Of a DNA stretch of 64,000 nt, positions 17,195 to 26,269 are shown in pieces. Source of the DNA: Deltaproteobacteria bacterium (GTDB taxonomy: Bacteria > Myxococcota_A > UBA9160 > JAJDAL01); contig JAJDAL010000002.1 of assembly GCA_029261875.1 (NCBI GenBank), positions 1 through 64,000 of the forward strand, given 5' to 3'. The notes below the pieces were generated by a model. It saw nothing but the letters and a program-made list of their open reading frames with translations, did no database searches and was not told the DNA's origin. Every line of letters starts with the position of its first letter. Position 1 is the stretch's first letter. The translations under genes were made by a program, and so were the position numbers.

Positions 17195-17647
17195 TCAATC
17201 GCGGGACATGACGCTGAAATATTGGACCGGCGGAGCGTCCGCAGCCGGAGTTTCGTGGCGGTCGTATTTTCGCGCGTACGCGCGCAGCGCCAATGCGATG
17301 CCGTCGGCGTCTTCGATTGGCGTCATGCGGGCCCGGTAGATTTGGTCGCCGATCTTCAACCGCACGTCCGGGTCGCGCGCCACGTAGCCCACCCATCGCT
17401 TTTCCGTCGGATTGCGCGCACCCATGTACAGCGCTCCCTCGAGCGACGCGCAAACCACGGTGATGGAATACCGCACGCCGTAGGGTGTCTTGACCTCGAC
17501 GAAAATCTCGGGGTGATCGTTGGCGAACGACCAGTCTTCGACGGCCGGTGCCACCTCGCCCGACAGCCACAAGCCGGGCCGCCGGTCGACCGGCTCGACG
17601 CACGCGACCACGAGTGTGGCGAGTCCGATGAAGAGGGCAGTTCGCAT
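17195..17647 (-). CDS. Small lipoprotein, possibly nitroreductase/PNPOx-like barrel
   Basis: 150 residues from ATG 17647; a GTG at 17677 would add ten residues. The N-terminus MRTALFIGLATLVVAC is a lipoprotein signal with lipobox VVAC. The body (VEVKTPYGVRYSITVVCASLEGALYMGA, then VGYVARDPDVRLKIGDQIYRARMTPIED) has the strand order and the conserved R-K-G-x-x-Y turn of small flavin-binding split-barrel proteins of the PNPOx/F420-dependent nitroreductase type. Such proteins are usually cytoplasmic, so a lipid-anchored one is odd. Cofactor binding cannot be judged from sequence alone. Its 3' end faces the terminator at 16996-17021. Confidence 0.6.
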   Translation of the reverse strand: MRTALFIGLATLVVACVEPVDRRPGLWLSGEVAPAVEDWSFANDHPEIFVEVKTPYGVRYSITVVCASLEGALYMGARNPTEKRWVGYVARDPDVRLKIGDQIYRARMTPIEDADGIALALRAYARKYDRHETPAADAPPVQYFSVMSRD

Positions 17648-18044
17648 GGGACCGGGAGCTTTCCACACGGAGGTCACTCAACGCAACTCTGCGCCGGCGT
17701 CCGTTCCCACTGCCGACAGGGATCTCCCGGACCCGACGAACCGCGACCTGCGGGCGGACGCGGATGATGAAGAGTTTCGCCGCGACCGCTTCTGTCCGTT
17801 GCACTCTGTCTAGATTCGTAACAATCCGTCGGATTGTGTCACTGGAACGGAGACGACGAGTCGCGCGAACCCTTGCACTACATAGTGAGGAATCATGGGG
17901 TTCCGTGACGATTTAGATCGATCCTCGCGAGATCCGGCGAACGCTCGCGTTTTCTATGCGTATTTTCTTGGACTCCCGCGACCTTTCGGGCTTTCGAAGC
18001 CGTATCATGGAGAGCACGGTGCGATGAACAGGTGAGGTCACCTC
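17648..18044. other. Divergent upstream region between the small lipoprotein and the ECF sigma gene
   Basis: 397 bp. It must hold the promoters of both flanking genes. No convincing -35/-10 pair was picked out by eye. The last 15 bp contain the inverted repeat that covers the sigma-gene ribosome site. Confidence 0.4.
18030..18043 (+). promoter_or_regulatory. Inverted repeat overlapping the ribosome site of the sigma gene
   Basis: AGGTGA-GG-TCACCT ends one base before the ATG at 18045. The Shine-Dalgarno-like GGTGAGG is inside the left arm and centre. In RNA a 2-nt loop is too tight for the full stem, but partial pairing could limit translation; alternatively it is a protein-binding site. Confidence 0.35.
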
Positions 18045-18638
18045 ATGCTGAACGTCGACGGCGATATCAAGCTCATTCAGCGCATCGCGAATCGCGATTC
18101 CACGGCCGCCGCTGAACTTTTCGACCGCTACGCGGATGACGTCTTTGCCCTCGCCGCGCGTAGCGCCGGCTGCGTCGACGCCGAGGATGTGCTTCAGGAA
18201 GTCTTTTCCCGCGCGCTGCGCAGCGCCGCAAACTTTCGGGGAGAGTCGGGCGCCCGCACCTGGCTTCACGCCATCACTCGGTTCACCCTCTACGAGCGCG
18301 GGCGTGCACAAAAAGGCGATCGGACCTTTGCCGATGCGCAGGCCAGCGGACCGGGCCCCGAAACGTTCGCGATCGGGCGACAAGACGCTCGAAATCTCGT
18401 GGCTGCCCTCGAACGACTACCGAGCGACCAGGCAATCGTCCTGGCACTTCACGACGACGGTCTCTCCCACGAGGAAATCGGACAGCGGCTCGGCATCAAG
18501 ACCGCCACCAGTCGGAAGCGGCTGCAACGCGCTCTCGACGGGGTTCGCCGCCAGCTTCCAAGGATGGAAACGGCCGAGCGTCGCCACTCTTGGCTCGAAT
18601 CCTGGCGCGCATCCATGATTGCGCGCTTCGGTGCTTGA
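18045..18638 (+). CDS. ECF-type RNA polymerase sigma factor
   Basis: 197 residues. Region 2 (about residues 8-75) has the typical DAEDVLQEVFSRALRSA helix; region 4 (about 125-180) has RLPSDQAIVLALHDDGLSHEEIGQRLG and a SRKRLQRAL recognition helix. No region 1 or 3, as expected for ECF factors. It directs RNA polymerase to a special promoter set. No anti-sigma gene follows; instead a Ser/Thr kinase gene begins 10 nt later. Some ECF factors (for example EcfP of Vibrio) are activated by phosphorylation by a partner kinase, so that control is a good hypothesis here. Confidence 0.92.
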   Translation: MLNVDGDIKLIQRIANRDSTAAAELFDRYADDVFALAARSAGCVDAEDVLQEVFSRALRSAANFRGESGARTWLHAITRFTLYERGRAQKGDRTFADAQASGPGPETFAIGRQDARNLVAALERLPSDQAIVLALHDDGLSHEEIGQRLGIKTATSRKRLQRALDGVRRQLPRMETAERRHSWLESWRASMIARFGA

Positions 18639-18648
18639 GGGTTTCAGC

Positions 18649-20121
18649 ATGCCGAACGATTCTTCTTCCACCCGACATCCGAGCGTTCGCGAACGCGTAT
18701 TGCAGGATTTCCGCGCCATGCCCCGGCGTATCGGGCGCTACCAAGTCTGCGGGGAGCTGGGACGCGGCGGAATGGGGATCGTGTACCGCGCCCACGACCC
18801 CGAGCTGGATCGCACGGTTGCCATCAAGGTCATCCACCCCGCAATCCTTCGCGGCAAGAGCCCCGACGACTTCGTCGCTCGCTTCCAACTGGAAATGCGC
18901 GCGACCAGTGCCATCTTCCACCCGAACCTGGTTTCGATACTCGACGCGGGGACCGAGCCTTTCAAGGAAGGGACCCGCGTCTTCTATGCCATGGAATTCG
19001 TGGACGGTCCTTCCCTCGAAGAGCGACTCGTGGGTGGCGATCCGGTTCCTCGACCCGAGGCGCTTCGAATCGGTCTTGCGATCGCGCAGGGCCTGGCCGT
19101 CGCCCACGCCGCAGGGCTGGTTCACCGGGACCTGAAGCCGTCGAACATTCTGCTCCCCTTGACGAGTCCGCCCAAGATCACGGATTTCGGGCTGTGCCAA
19201 ACCAGCGGGAACGATCCCCTCGCTTCTTCGGGAGCGATGCTGGGGAGTGCACACTCGATCTCCCCAGAACAAATCCGTCGGGGCGAGGTCGATGCGGGTG
19301 CGGACCTGTTCGCCTTGGGGACACTCTTGACCCGGCTACTGACGGGGCGCGAGCCCTTCGCCGCAGGGACGCTTCCCGCGCACCTCTACCGCGTCCTACA
19401 CGATGCACCCGACGGGCTCGACGCGCTCGAGCCGTCCTTGCGCAACCTCGTCCTCCGGCTCCTCGACAAGTCGCCCGAGAACCGGCCCGACGCGACGACG
19501 GTGGCCGAGCAGCTGGAACAGCTCCTGGAATCGGATTCTTCGTCACCGCCTTTGGCGCCGCGCGCGCGATGGACATCCGTATTTCCCTCCCGCGGCTTTC
19601 TCGCCGTTGCCGTTCTCCTGCTGGCTGGCGTGTTGGGTGGGGGCGCAATCGTCGCCCACAATGAACTCGTCGCCCTCGAGTCCCAGGTCGATCTCCAGTG
19701 GCAGCAGGTCGAGAACCAGCTCGCGCGCCAGCACGCGCTCCTACCGCAACTTCTCGAAGTTACGGATCGATACATCGCCTACGAGAACCAGGCACTCGAC
19801 CGCCTACTCGCCGATTCGGCCCCGGGTTCCATTTCTCCGGATCTCGCCGCCCGGATCGACCGCAGCATCCTCGAGCTGTTGGTCCTGGGCTCCCGGGTTC
19901 CGATCCTTCGCGCCGACGAGCAGTTCCGCAACCTGGCCTTCGAAGTCGCGGGAACCGCGAACCGAATCGCGGTCGAGCGTGCGCGCTACAACGAAACCGT
20001 GGGCGAATTCAATCGCCGTATCGAACAACTACCGTGGCGGTGGCTCTCGGGAACGCGTTCCCATCGCGCCTACTTCGACCCCCCGGACACGGAGCTGATC
20101 CCACCGGTCTTCGGGACCTGA
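18649..20121 (+). CDS. Hanks-type Ser/Thr kinase fused to a LemA domain
   Basis: 490 residues from ATG 18649 (GAGGG 7 nt upstream). Residues about 28-285 are a complete kinase: glycine loop LGRGGMGIVY, Lys60 in VAIK, catalytic HRDLKPSN with Asp161, and metal-binding Asp179 in DFG. One membrane helix follows (about 315-337, FLAVAVLLLAGVLGGGAIVA). Residues about 338-475 match LemA: HNELVALESQVDLQWQQVEN, a run of helices, and ARYNETVGEFNRRIEQLP. LemA proteins are normally separate, with a short N-terminal anchor and most of the chain outside the cytoplasm, and are often encoded beside TPM-domain proteins; here the TPM gene comes next. The layout implies a cytoplasmic kinase governed by an external LemA sensor. 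Confidence 0.88.
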   Translation: MPNDSSSTRHPSVRERVLQDFRAMPRRIGRYQVCGELGRGGMGIVYRAHDPELDRTVAIKVIHPAILRGKSPDDFVARFQLEMRATSAIFHPNLVSILDAGTEPFKEGTRVFYAMEFVDGPSLEERLVGGDPVPRPEALRIGLAIAQGLAVAHAAGLVHRDLKPSNILLPLTSPPKITDFGLCQTSGNDPLASSGAMLGSAHSISPEQIRRGEVDAGADLFALGTLLTRLLTGREPFAAGTLPAHLYRVLHDAPDGLDALEPSLRNLVLRLLDKSPENRPDATTVAEQLEQLLESDSSSPPLAPRARWTSVFPSRGFLAVAVLLLAGVLGGGAIVAHNELVALESQVDLQWQQVENQLARQHALLPQLLEVTDRYIAYENQALDRLLADSAPGSISPDLAARIDRSILELLVLGSRVPILRADEQFRNLAFEVAGTANRIAVERARYNETVGEFNRRIEQLPWRWLSGTRSHRAYFDPPDTELIPPVFGT

Positions 20122-20125
20122 TCGC

Positions 20126-21163
20126 GTGCGCGGAACGATCTGGCTCGCCGCCTTGTGTCTGGCTTGTGGTTCGGGAGCGCCGACCCATCTATGCGACGAA
20201 CTCGAAATGCTCTCGGCAGACGATGCGCACCGGCTCGCGCGACAGCGGGCCCTGATCGAGCGGGAAAGCGGTGTCGACATTCGAATCGCACTCGCCGCGG
20301 CGAGTGACTCCAGCATCGAACGAGACGCGCTCGCGCTCTACGCCGCCCTCGGCCGCAAGCGCGATCCGCACGCAATCCTCTACTTGATTCGACCGGACGC
20401 CATTCGAATCGCAATCGGATACGACATCGAACCGGCGGTGGTCGACGCGCGCGCGGGCGATTGGATCGTGAACCACCTGCGCCCCCTCCATCGCGCAGGC
20501 GACACAGCCGAGAGTCTGCGACTCGCGCTCCGCATGCTGGAAGAGCAGATTCGACGCTCGACTCTCAGCGACCCTCGCCGCCGACGGCGATTCGGTTCTG
20601 GCGGGGCGGGCGCGACCGCAACCCTTGTCGCAGCACGAGACACGCAGTCCACTCGGACCCTTCCCGCTATCGCGGCCGCACCCACCGCACGCGATGCCCT
20701 CGATCGCTACCGGGCGTGGCTCGACGCGCCTCTCGACCGAGGGGCCCCGCTTCTCACCGAATCCTCGCGGGTTTTCCTATCCGATTGGCCGCTGACGCGG
20801 GGATATGCCGCGTTCGTAAAACACCGGGAATCGCGTTGCCAATTCCGGATCATCGAGCGCAACGAACGCGCCGTGGCCGTCTGCCGCAACGATTCCCTGG
20901 TGGCGCCCCACTTCCTCGTTCGTTCGACGCTCGGCTGGCAGGTCGACCTCGTCGCCGAAGCACGCAACGTCGTCAACCTATCGTCCGGCCCATTTGCCTG
21001 GGCGCTCCGCACGCGGGGGGACCCCTTCCTCGTTCCGTTCGAGGACGAGATCGTCGACGTCGAGGGCTTTCTGCGTCTTCAGGGCGGCGATCACACACGA
21101 ATTCCCGCAGCGAGAGGTCCTGCCTCGCAACCGCGCTTCGCTCGGAGTTGCCCACGTGAATAG
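20126..21163 (+). CDS. TPM-domain lipoprotein
   Basis: 345 residues from GTG 20126, 4 nt after the kinase stop. MRGTIWLAALCLACG is a lipoprotein signal. Residues about 28-140 fit the TPM fold (LSADDAHRLARQRALIERESGVDIRIALA, then IRIAIGYDIEPAVVDARAG), the domain of YgcG-like proteins. Characterised TPM proteins take part in photosystem II repair in chloroplasts and some have phosphatase activity; their bacterial role is unclear, but they are repeatedly encoded beside LemA. The C-terminal half (from about residue 180) is a separate unknown domain with two Cys. Physical partnership with the LemA part of the upstream kinase is inferred. Overlaps the next gene by 8 nt. Confidence 0.8.
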   Translation: MRGTIWLAALCLACGSGAPTHLCDELEMLSADDAHRLARQRALIERESGVDIRIALAAASDSSIERDALALYAALGRKRDPHAILYLIRPDAIRIAIGYDIEPAVVDARAGDWIVNHLRPLHRAGDTAESLRLALRMLEEQIRRSTLSDPRRRRRFGSGGAGATATLVAARDTQSTRTLPAIAAAPTARDALDRYRAWLDAPLDRGAPLLTESSRVFLSDWPLTRGYAAFVKHRESRCQFRIIERNERAVAVCRNDSLVAPHFLVRSTLGWQVDLVAEARNVVNLSSGPFAWALRTRGDPFLVPFEDEIVDVEGFLRLQGGDHTRIPAARGPASQPRFARSCPRE

Positions 21164-23342
21164 GGGAGTCGCACTGTTGTCGATCGCCCTCGGCGCGGGT
21201 CTCCAACCCAGCGGCGCCGCCGATTGCCAGGCGTTCGACATCGCTTTCGATTACCAGTACGACACACACGCCTTTTTCTCCGCCCCGGAGCGACGCGCAG
21301 CGCTCGAACGCGCCGGGTCGATCCTTGCGGAACAACTTGCGGCCGATCTCGAAGCGTTGCCCCATTCGGAATGGATGGCGGTATTCCCGCACCCCTCGGG
21401 CGCTGCGATCGTCGAACGGGGCGACCTCTCGGTGGCACGCGACTCGATCCTGGTTTTCGTTGGCGCTGCTCCCAGAGACGCAGCATCGCCGTTCGCCCGC
21501 GGTGCACCCGGATCCTGGCGTTTTCCCTGCATCGATTTACTGAGCCCTCGGGACTGTTTCGAATCCTTGCTGGGATTCCACAACCCCGAGGTTGCGAACT
21601 GGATCGAACGACGACTGTTTCGGGGCAATCCCATGGCCCTCGAGTATCCGCCGCGCGCCTTCGCGCCCTGGGGCGGAAGCCTTCGCTTTGCAACGGACGT
21701 CCCGTGGTACTTTGGAGCCGAGCTCCCGGTTCCCGCGGACCACTACGACTTTCTGTCCTTTGCGATTCACGAACTCGGTCACGTCCTGGGTATTGGAACC
21801 GCCGAATCGTGGACCACGCAGGTCCACGGAAACGAATTCCTCGGCGAGCGGGCGGGCGCGCAACGAATCGAACCCGTCGAACTCAGTGGGGATGCGAGCC
21901 ACTGGGCCGACGGAACCATGAGCCGCTCGCGCAACGAACCCGCAGTCCCCGTCTTCTTGGACGAGATTCCCAGCGGGCGACGACGCTTGCTCACGGACCT
22001 CGACCGAGCCGCCCTATGGGACATCGGCTGGGGGAGCGCGACTTCGAATTCGGTCGGCTCGCGTTATGAGCGAAGGCGAATCAAGGGCGACATCAATGGC
22101 GATGGGTCGGTGGATGCCGGCGATGCCGAGTCCCTCCGCGCCCATTTCGAGCGGCCTTGGATCGACACGCTCGATCGCGACCAAGCCGACGTTTCGCCGT
22201 GCCGCGCGTACGCGGTGGGGGATGGCGCAATCGACGCACGCGATGCGGAGCTCGCCGCGCGGGCCGCGGAGCTCGCACGACACGGTCCCGCGCTCCTCGA
22301 AGGCCGTCGGTTGCCCCAGTTCCTGCGCGACCCCGCGACAGTCTGGTCCCTGCGATACGATGCTCTCGACCTCGAAGCGATCTGCCTGCTCGGTTGGACA
22401 CTGCCCCCACTTCCCGACCCGCTGCCAAGGGTTCTCGACCCGCCACCCCCCATTCCGACCGCAAATCCCCGTGCCGGCGACTTCGATCACGATGGCATTT
22501 TGTCGGAACGCGATGCCGACGCTGTGAAACTCCTCTACCGGGTACAGGCGTTCGATCACCCCGAAGCGTGGGAGGCGGCGGATGTATTCCCCATGATCGA
22601 AGGCACGTCTGTAGGCGATTCGCTCGTAGACGAAAACGACTGGCTGCTGCTCGAGGCGGCGGTGGAGGACCCGAACGGGGACCCGGACGGGGACGGTCAT
22701 TCCAACGCCGCTGAGAACGCCCGAAACCAGATGTGGATGATCCACGTCGGCCGGCCGCGCCACGAGCCGTTGGTGCGCTGGACCGAAGCCTGCCTGCCGC
22801 CACTCGAACATCTCGAACCCGAGGAGTTCGTGCGCGGGAACTTTCGCTTCGAGTTCTGCGGGAGAGACGGAACGCCCTGGGCGCGTGGCGACGCGATTTC
22901 ACCCGAGGAATACCTGGCGCAACGCGCTCGCAACGAAGGAGCGAGCCCCTCATCGCTGGACGTTTCGAACGCCTCCGATTCATCGACTCGTTCTTCGACA
23001 CCGTCACTCGGCGGGAACTTCGGAGGAATGGAGCTCTCGAAAGAACCATCCAGTCAGAGCGCTGTGGTGGAGTGTTGCGCGCAGTCGGTTTCCGCGGATG
23101 CCGCGACGACTACCGGCGAGCTCGCTTCATCGGAGCGCGCGACCGAGGGCGCGGTCTCGCGGCGACCGGGCCCACGGGCCGCAACGGAACTCACGGTGGA
23201 AGCTGCGACGCGAGCGGATCCCCCGTCGCTGACAACCGAGGTACCGCCGCCCAACCCGTTGCTCTCGCTATTCGACTCGGTCATCCGTGCCTTGCTCGCG
23301 TTCATCGATTGGATCTGCGGGGTGGGGCGAGGCCGAGGATGA
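21156..23342 (+). CDS. Exported matrixin-like metalloprotease with dockerin-type repeats
   Basis: 728 residues from GTG 21156 (GGAG 9 nt upstream); the frame stays open well into the TPM gene, but this start gives a signal peptide (VALLSIALGAGLQPSGAA). His205-Glu206 in HELGHVLGIGTAESW forms the first part of a zinc site; the usual third His is replaced and a later His (SHWADG) may serve. Several Ca-binding dockerin-like loops follow (DINGDGSVDAGDAESL, DGAIDARDAELA, DFDHDGILSERDADAV). The last 150 residues are Ser/Thr-rich low complexity ending in a hydrophobic stretch (LLSLFDSVIRALLAFIDWICG) that may anchor the chain. Last gene of the sigma-kinase-TPM operon, so probably co-expressed. Confidence 0.78.
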   Translation: MNRGVALLSIALGAGLQPSGAADCQAFDIAFDYQYDTHAFFSAPERRAALERAGSILAEQLAADLEALPHSEWMAVFPHPSGAAIVERGDLSVARDSILVFVGAAPRDAASPFARGAPGSWRFPCIDLLSPRDCFESLLGFHNPEVANWIERRLFRGNPMALEYPPRAFAPWGGSLRFATDVPWYFGAELPVPADHYDFLSFAIHELGHVLGIGTAESWTTQVHGNEFLGERAGAQRIEPVELSGDASHWADGTMSRSRNEPAVPVFLDEIPSGRRRLLTDLDRAALWDIGWGSATSNSVGSRYERRRIKGDINGDGSVDAGDAESLRAHFERPWIDTLDRDQADVSPCRAYAVGDGAIDARDAELAARAAELARHGPALLEGRRLPQFLRDPATVWSLRYDALDLEAICLLGWTLPPLPDPLPRVLDPPPPIPTANPRAGDFDHDGILSERDADAVKLLYRVQAFDHPEAWEAADVFPMIEGTSVGDSLVDENDWLLLEAAVEDPNGDPDGDGHSNAAENARNQMWMIHVGRPRHEPLVRWTEACLPPLEHLEPEEFVRGNFRFEFCGRDGTPWARGDAISPEEYLAQRARNEGASPSSLDVSNASDSSTRSSTPSLGGNFGGMELSKEPSSQSAVVECCAQSVSADAATTTGELASSERATEGAVSRRPGPRAATELTVEAATRADPPSLTTEVPPPNPLLSLFDSVIRALLAFIDWICGVGRGRG

Positions 23343-23373
23343 GCCGGGTGGCGTCCAAGAACGCCACCCGGCT
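23342..23373. terminator. Bidirectional hairpin between convergent genes
   Basis: Stem AGCCGGGTGGCGT / ACGCCACCCGGCT, 13 bp with no mismatch, loop CCAAGA. The left arm begins at the last base of the protease stop codon, and the right arm ends 13 bp before the end of the Cys-rich gene on the other strand, so it can serve both. Confidence 0.75.
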
Positions 23374-23386
23374 GCGCCAGGCACGC

Positions 23387-25168
23387 CTACTGTGCTTGGC
23401 ACGTGTGCAAAGGAGAGTCCTGGTACGGTGCGCACACCAGACCTTCCTTGCACTCCACCTCGCCATTGGGGAAGAAAGGAGGACCGCAAAGGTCTCCTTC
23501 GGACCCATCGAACGGCGGCGGAGGATCGGGGTCACGGCAGGTTCCCGCCGCATCCGGATCGTCGCCGAAGATCACACACTCGAAGTCGTTCGCACACGCG
23601 ACGGCTTCGGGTCCACCGCAACTCGCGATACCGTCGATCGACGACGCCTCGATGCAGTGATCCGCCCCTACGCCCATCTGGCATACGGCTCCTTCCACGC
23701 AGCGGCGCTCACCGTTGCCGAGGAATCCGCAGAACTCCCCCACACCGACTTCAATCGGGGGCGGAGGAGGCGGGGGCGCGACGCACCATCCCATGACACC
23801 GGCATCGGGCGAACCGAAATAGCATTCGCCACCGTGGCTGCACGTGACATTCTCGGGGCCGCCACAGGTTTCGATACCGTCGATGGTAGACACCTCTCGG
23901 CACCTACCCATGATCTCCGTCAGGAGGTTTTCCGGATCCGAAAGATCCCACTCGTCGATGGGCTTCATGAGACAGAGCGACCCCGCCTCACACGTCAGGA
24001 AATCTCCCCACAACGGTCCGCACAGGCCTCCATTCTCGACCGGCGGCGGAGGCTGGGGCGGGTCCTCACAGACACCCACCGCGTCGGGCCAATTCGCCGC
24101 TACTTCACAGATGGCATCACCCGCGCAAGGAACGGCTGCGGGGCCCGCACAGAAGTGCAAACCGCGAACGTCCGAGATCGCGACGCACGTTCCCAACGAG
24201 TCGTCGTGGCCGAGCTGACACGCCGCGCCCTCGACGCATTCCAACGCTTCCGGAAACAGCAGCGCGCCTCCACAAAACCCTCCGATCTCACTGAACTCCG
24301 GCAGCGGCGGCGGCCACGGAGCCGGGGGCGGTGGATTGGCATCGACGCAGAACCCGACGGCGTTCGGCCAAAGGTCGTCGAACACACACCGGAACCCATC
24401 GGCGCAGGCAACCGCGTCCGGTCCCGCACAGGTTACGATCCCGTCAACCTGCAGACCTTCCACGCAAATCCCGAGCGCCGCACCTGCGGCGATCTGACAC
24501 AACTGATTCGACCCGCAGTTCGTTCCTTCCGGTGCGGAAGGTCCGCAGGTTGCCGTCGGCGGAATGGGCTCCGTTCCCGGCGCGTCTTCCGCTGCCGACG
24601 GTATCGTGCGCACACAAACCGCGACGGCGTTCGGCCAATCGACGAGGTCACCGCACTCGTAGTCTCCACTACAAGGCACTTGCTCGGGACCGGCGCAGAA
24701 ACCGACGCCATCGATCTGGTCCGTTGCAACACAAACCCCGAACCCACTCGACCCCAGGAAATGACACGCCGAGCCGGCGCTGCAGTCGCGATCGAATTCG
24801 GGACCGCACGGCTCGCCGACTGCCACCCTTTCCGATGCAGACGCCGGCGCGAGGCCAAGATCGGCATCCAGGGTGGGCTGACAGATTCCGACCGCATAGG
24901 GCCAGACGTCGGGCACCGCGCAGTCGTAGCCCGCCTCGCAGACCACCTCGGCAGGCCCGCCACACAGACCGGTTCCATCGACCTGCGCGAGCGGGACGCA
25001 CTGCCCATAGCCCGGCGCGACGATCTCGCAGGCGCTACGGGGACCACATTCCTGATCGACGAGAGGTCCGCATTCCACCAGGTCCATCGTGGGACAACGA
25101 ACCGCCATCAAGCAGGGCAGAATCGCCATCCACAGCCATCTTCGATTCCAGCATTGAAAACCACGCAT
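23387..25168 (-). CDS. Exported Cys-rich repeat protein
   Basis: 593 residues; GGGAGGAG lies 4 nt before the ATG. A basic and hydrophobic N-terminus (NRRWLWMAILPCLMAVRC) is an export signal, perhaps a lipoprotein one. The rest is six full and one half repeat of about 80 residues. Each unit has the frame C-G-P...C-x-x-G-x-x-C...G-x-C-V...D-G-x-x-x-C-A-G-P-x-x-V-x-C-A...E-C...W-P-x-A-V-G-x-C, joined by proline-rich linkers (PPPPPP). About eight Cys per unit at fixed spacing implies a string of small disulfide-locked domains. I cannot name the family. It could be a surface adhesin or a structural protein. Confidence 0.8.
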   Translation of the reverse strand: MRGFQCWNRRWLWMAILPCLMAVRCPTMDLVECGPLVDQECGPRSACEIVAPGYGQCVPLAQVDGTGLCGGPAEVVCEAGYDCAVPDVWPYAVGICQPTLDADLGLAPASASERVAVGEPCGPEFDRDCSAGSACHFLGSSGFGVCVATDQIDGVGFCAGPEQVPCSGDYECGDLVDWPNAVAVCVRTIPSAAEDAPGTEPIPPTATCGPSAPEGTNCGSNQLCQIAAGAALGICVEGLQVDGIVTCAGPDAVACADGFRCVFDDLWPNAVGFCVDANPPPPAPWPPPLPEFSEIGGFCGGALLFPEALECVEGAACQLGHDDSLGTCVAISDVRGLHFCAGPAAVPCAGDAICEVAANWPDAVGVCEDPPQPPPPVENGGLCGPLWGDFLTCEAGSLCLMKPIDEWDLSDPENLLTEIMGRCREVSTIDGIETCGGPENVTCSHGGECYFGSPDAGVMGWCVAPPPPPPPIEVGVGEFCGFLGNGERRCVEGAVCQMGVGADHCIEASSIDGIASCGGPEAVACANDFECVIFGDDPDAAGTCRDPDPPPPFDGSEGDLCGPPFFPNGEVECKEGLVCAPYQDSPLHTCQAQ

Positions 25169-25330
25169 CGAACTCCTCCCGGCCGGGAAAAACGCTCCTC
25201 GATGGAGATCCGGCCTCTATCAACACTGTGCGCGGTGGCGTGTCGGCGTGACGTCGAATTGGAGCAGCCGATCCCGCTCCGTAAGATTTCGTGGGCGCAG
25301 CCACGGGGTGGGGCGGCCGCCCGTTGTCCG

Positions 25331-26269
25331 CTAGAGCCGGCTCAAGAACGGTTGAATCCGCGCGACGATCTCGGTGAGTGGAATCTGGCCCCGATAGTAG
25401 AGGCCTTTAGTTCGTCTGTACTCCGCTTCGAGTTTGGGCTGGAGCACGTCGAAGGCGCGGGCAATTTCGAACGCGCGGTCGGCCCCGCGAATTCGCTTTT
25501 CCTTGTGTGTGAGGTACGACGATGTGCCTATGAACGCCCGGACGTTGCTGTCTCCGAGTAGCATGTAGATGTCGTAGTAGTGGCGGAGAAAGTTGGGTGT
25601 GACCTTTCCTTCCTGCTCAAACTTTCGGAACTTGCGGATAACGGTCTGAATTTTCTCGACGAAGGTGTACTCCGGACGGTAACACGCCACTTGGGTGGCG
25701 CGATTGTCGGTGATTTCGCCAAGCTGGGGCGCGCCGTGATCATAGGCCCACGAAGAGAGAAGTAAGCCTTCGTTTGGCTGGGTCTGGTCGAATCCGACTT
25801 CAAGCAAGATCCCGTCTTTGAGGCCGGCAACGGTGTCGAAGTGGGACTCGTAGGCGAGGCGGATTCCCGCGTTGCGACATTTTTCTGTGTCGTCGAACTC
25901 CTGGTCTCGCATGACACTCGTGATTCCCGGGAGCTCGATTTTACGTGCAAGCCAATCGAAATAGCGCCTCCTCGACTCGATGTGGCTTGCCTTGTTCTTG
26001 TTCTCTCCAACGTGGACCTCCATCCCATCGGGGGGATGAATCTGGATATCGATGTCCTCGGAGAATCGGTGGATCAGCCTGTATCCCTTGGAAAGGGAGG
26101 TGCCTCCTTTCAACTCGAACTGGAAGCCCTGCTCGGCCAATCCCCATAGGACGTGCATGATCCAGTAGTCCTTTTCAACCAGGGGCGGTGCGTGGATCTC
26201 CTTCTCTTCGGAAACGATCTCGAGGAGAGTCTTGAACTCAGCGTGTTCGTGGAGGAAACGCCTAGGCAC
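25331..26269 (-). CDS. AbiEii/AbiGii-type nucleotidyltransferase toxin
   Basis: 312 residues from GTG 26269. Residues 55-61 GGTSLSK and 70-75 SEDIDI are the nucleotidyltransferase signature of AbiEii toxins (the GG-S motif plus the D-x-D metal site), and VEKDYW near the N-terminus is also typical. AbiEii proteins are GTP-binding nucleotidyltransferases that cause abortive infection or growth arrest when the antitoxin is lost; some relatives (MenT) add nucleotides to tRNA. It begins 8 nt inside the antitoxin gene, the usual coupled order of type IV AbiE systems. Confidence 0.9.
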   Translation of the reverse strand: MPRRFLHEHAEFKTLLEIVSEEKEIHAPPLVEKDYWIMHVLWGLAEQGFQFELKGGTSLSKGYRLIHRFSEDIDIQIHPPDGMEVHVGENKNKASHIESRRRYFDWLARKIELPGITSVMRDQEFDDTEKCRNAGIRLAYESHFDTVAGLKDGILLEVGFDQTQPNEGLLLSSWAYDHGAPQLGEITDNRATQVACYRPEYTFVEKIQTVIRKFRKFEQEGKVTPNFLRHYYDIYMLLGDSNVRAFIGTSSYLTHKEKRIRGADRAFEIARAFDVLQPKLEAEYRRTKGLYYRGQIPLTEIVARIQPFLSRL

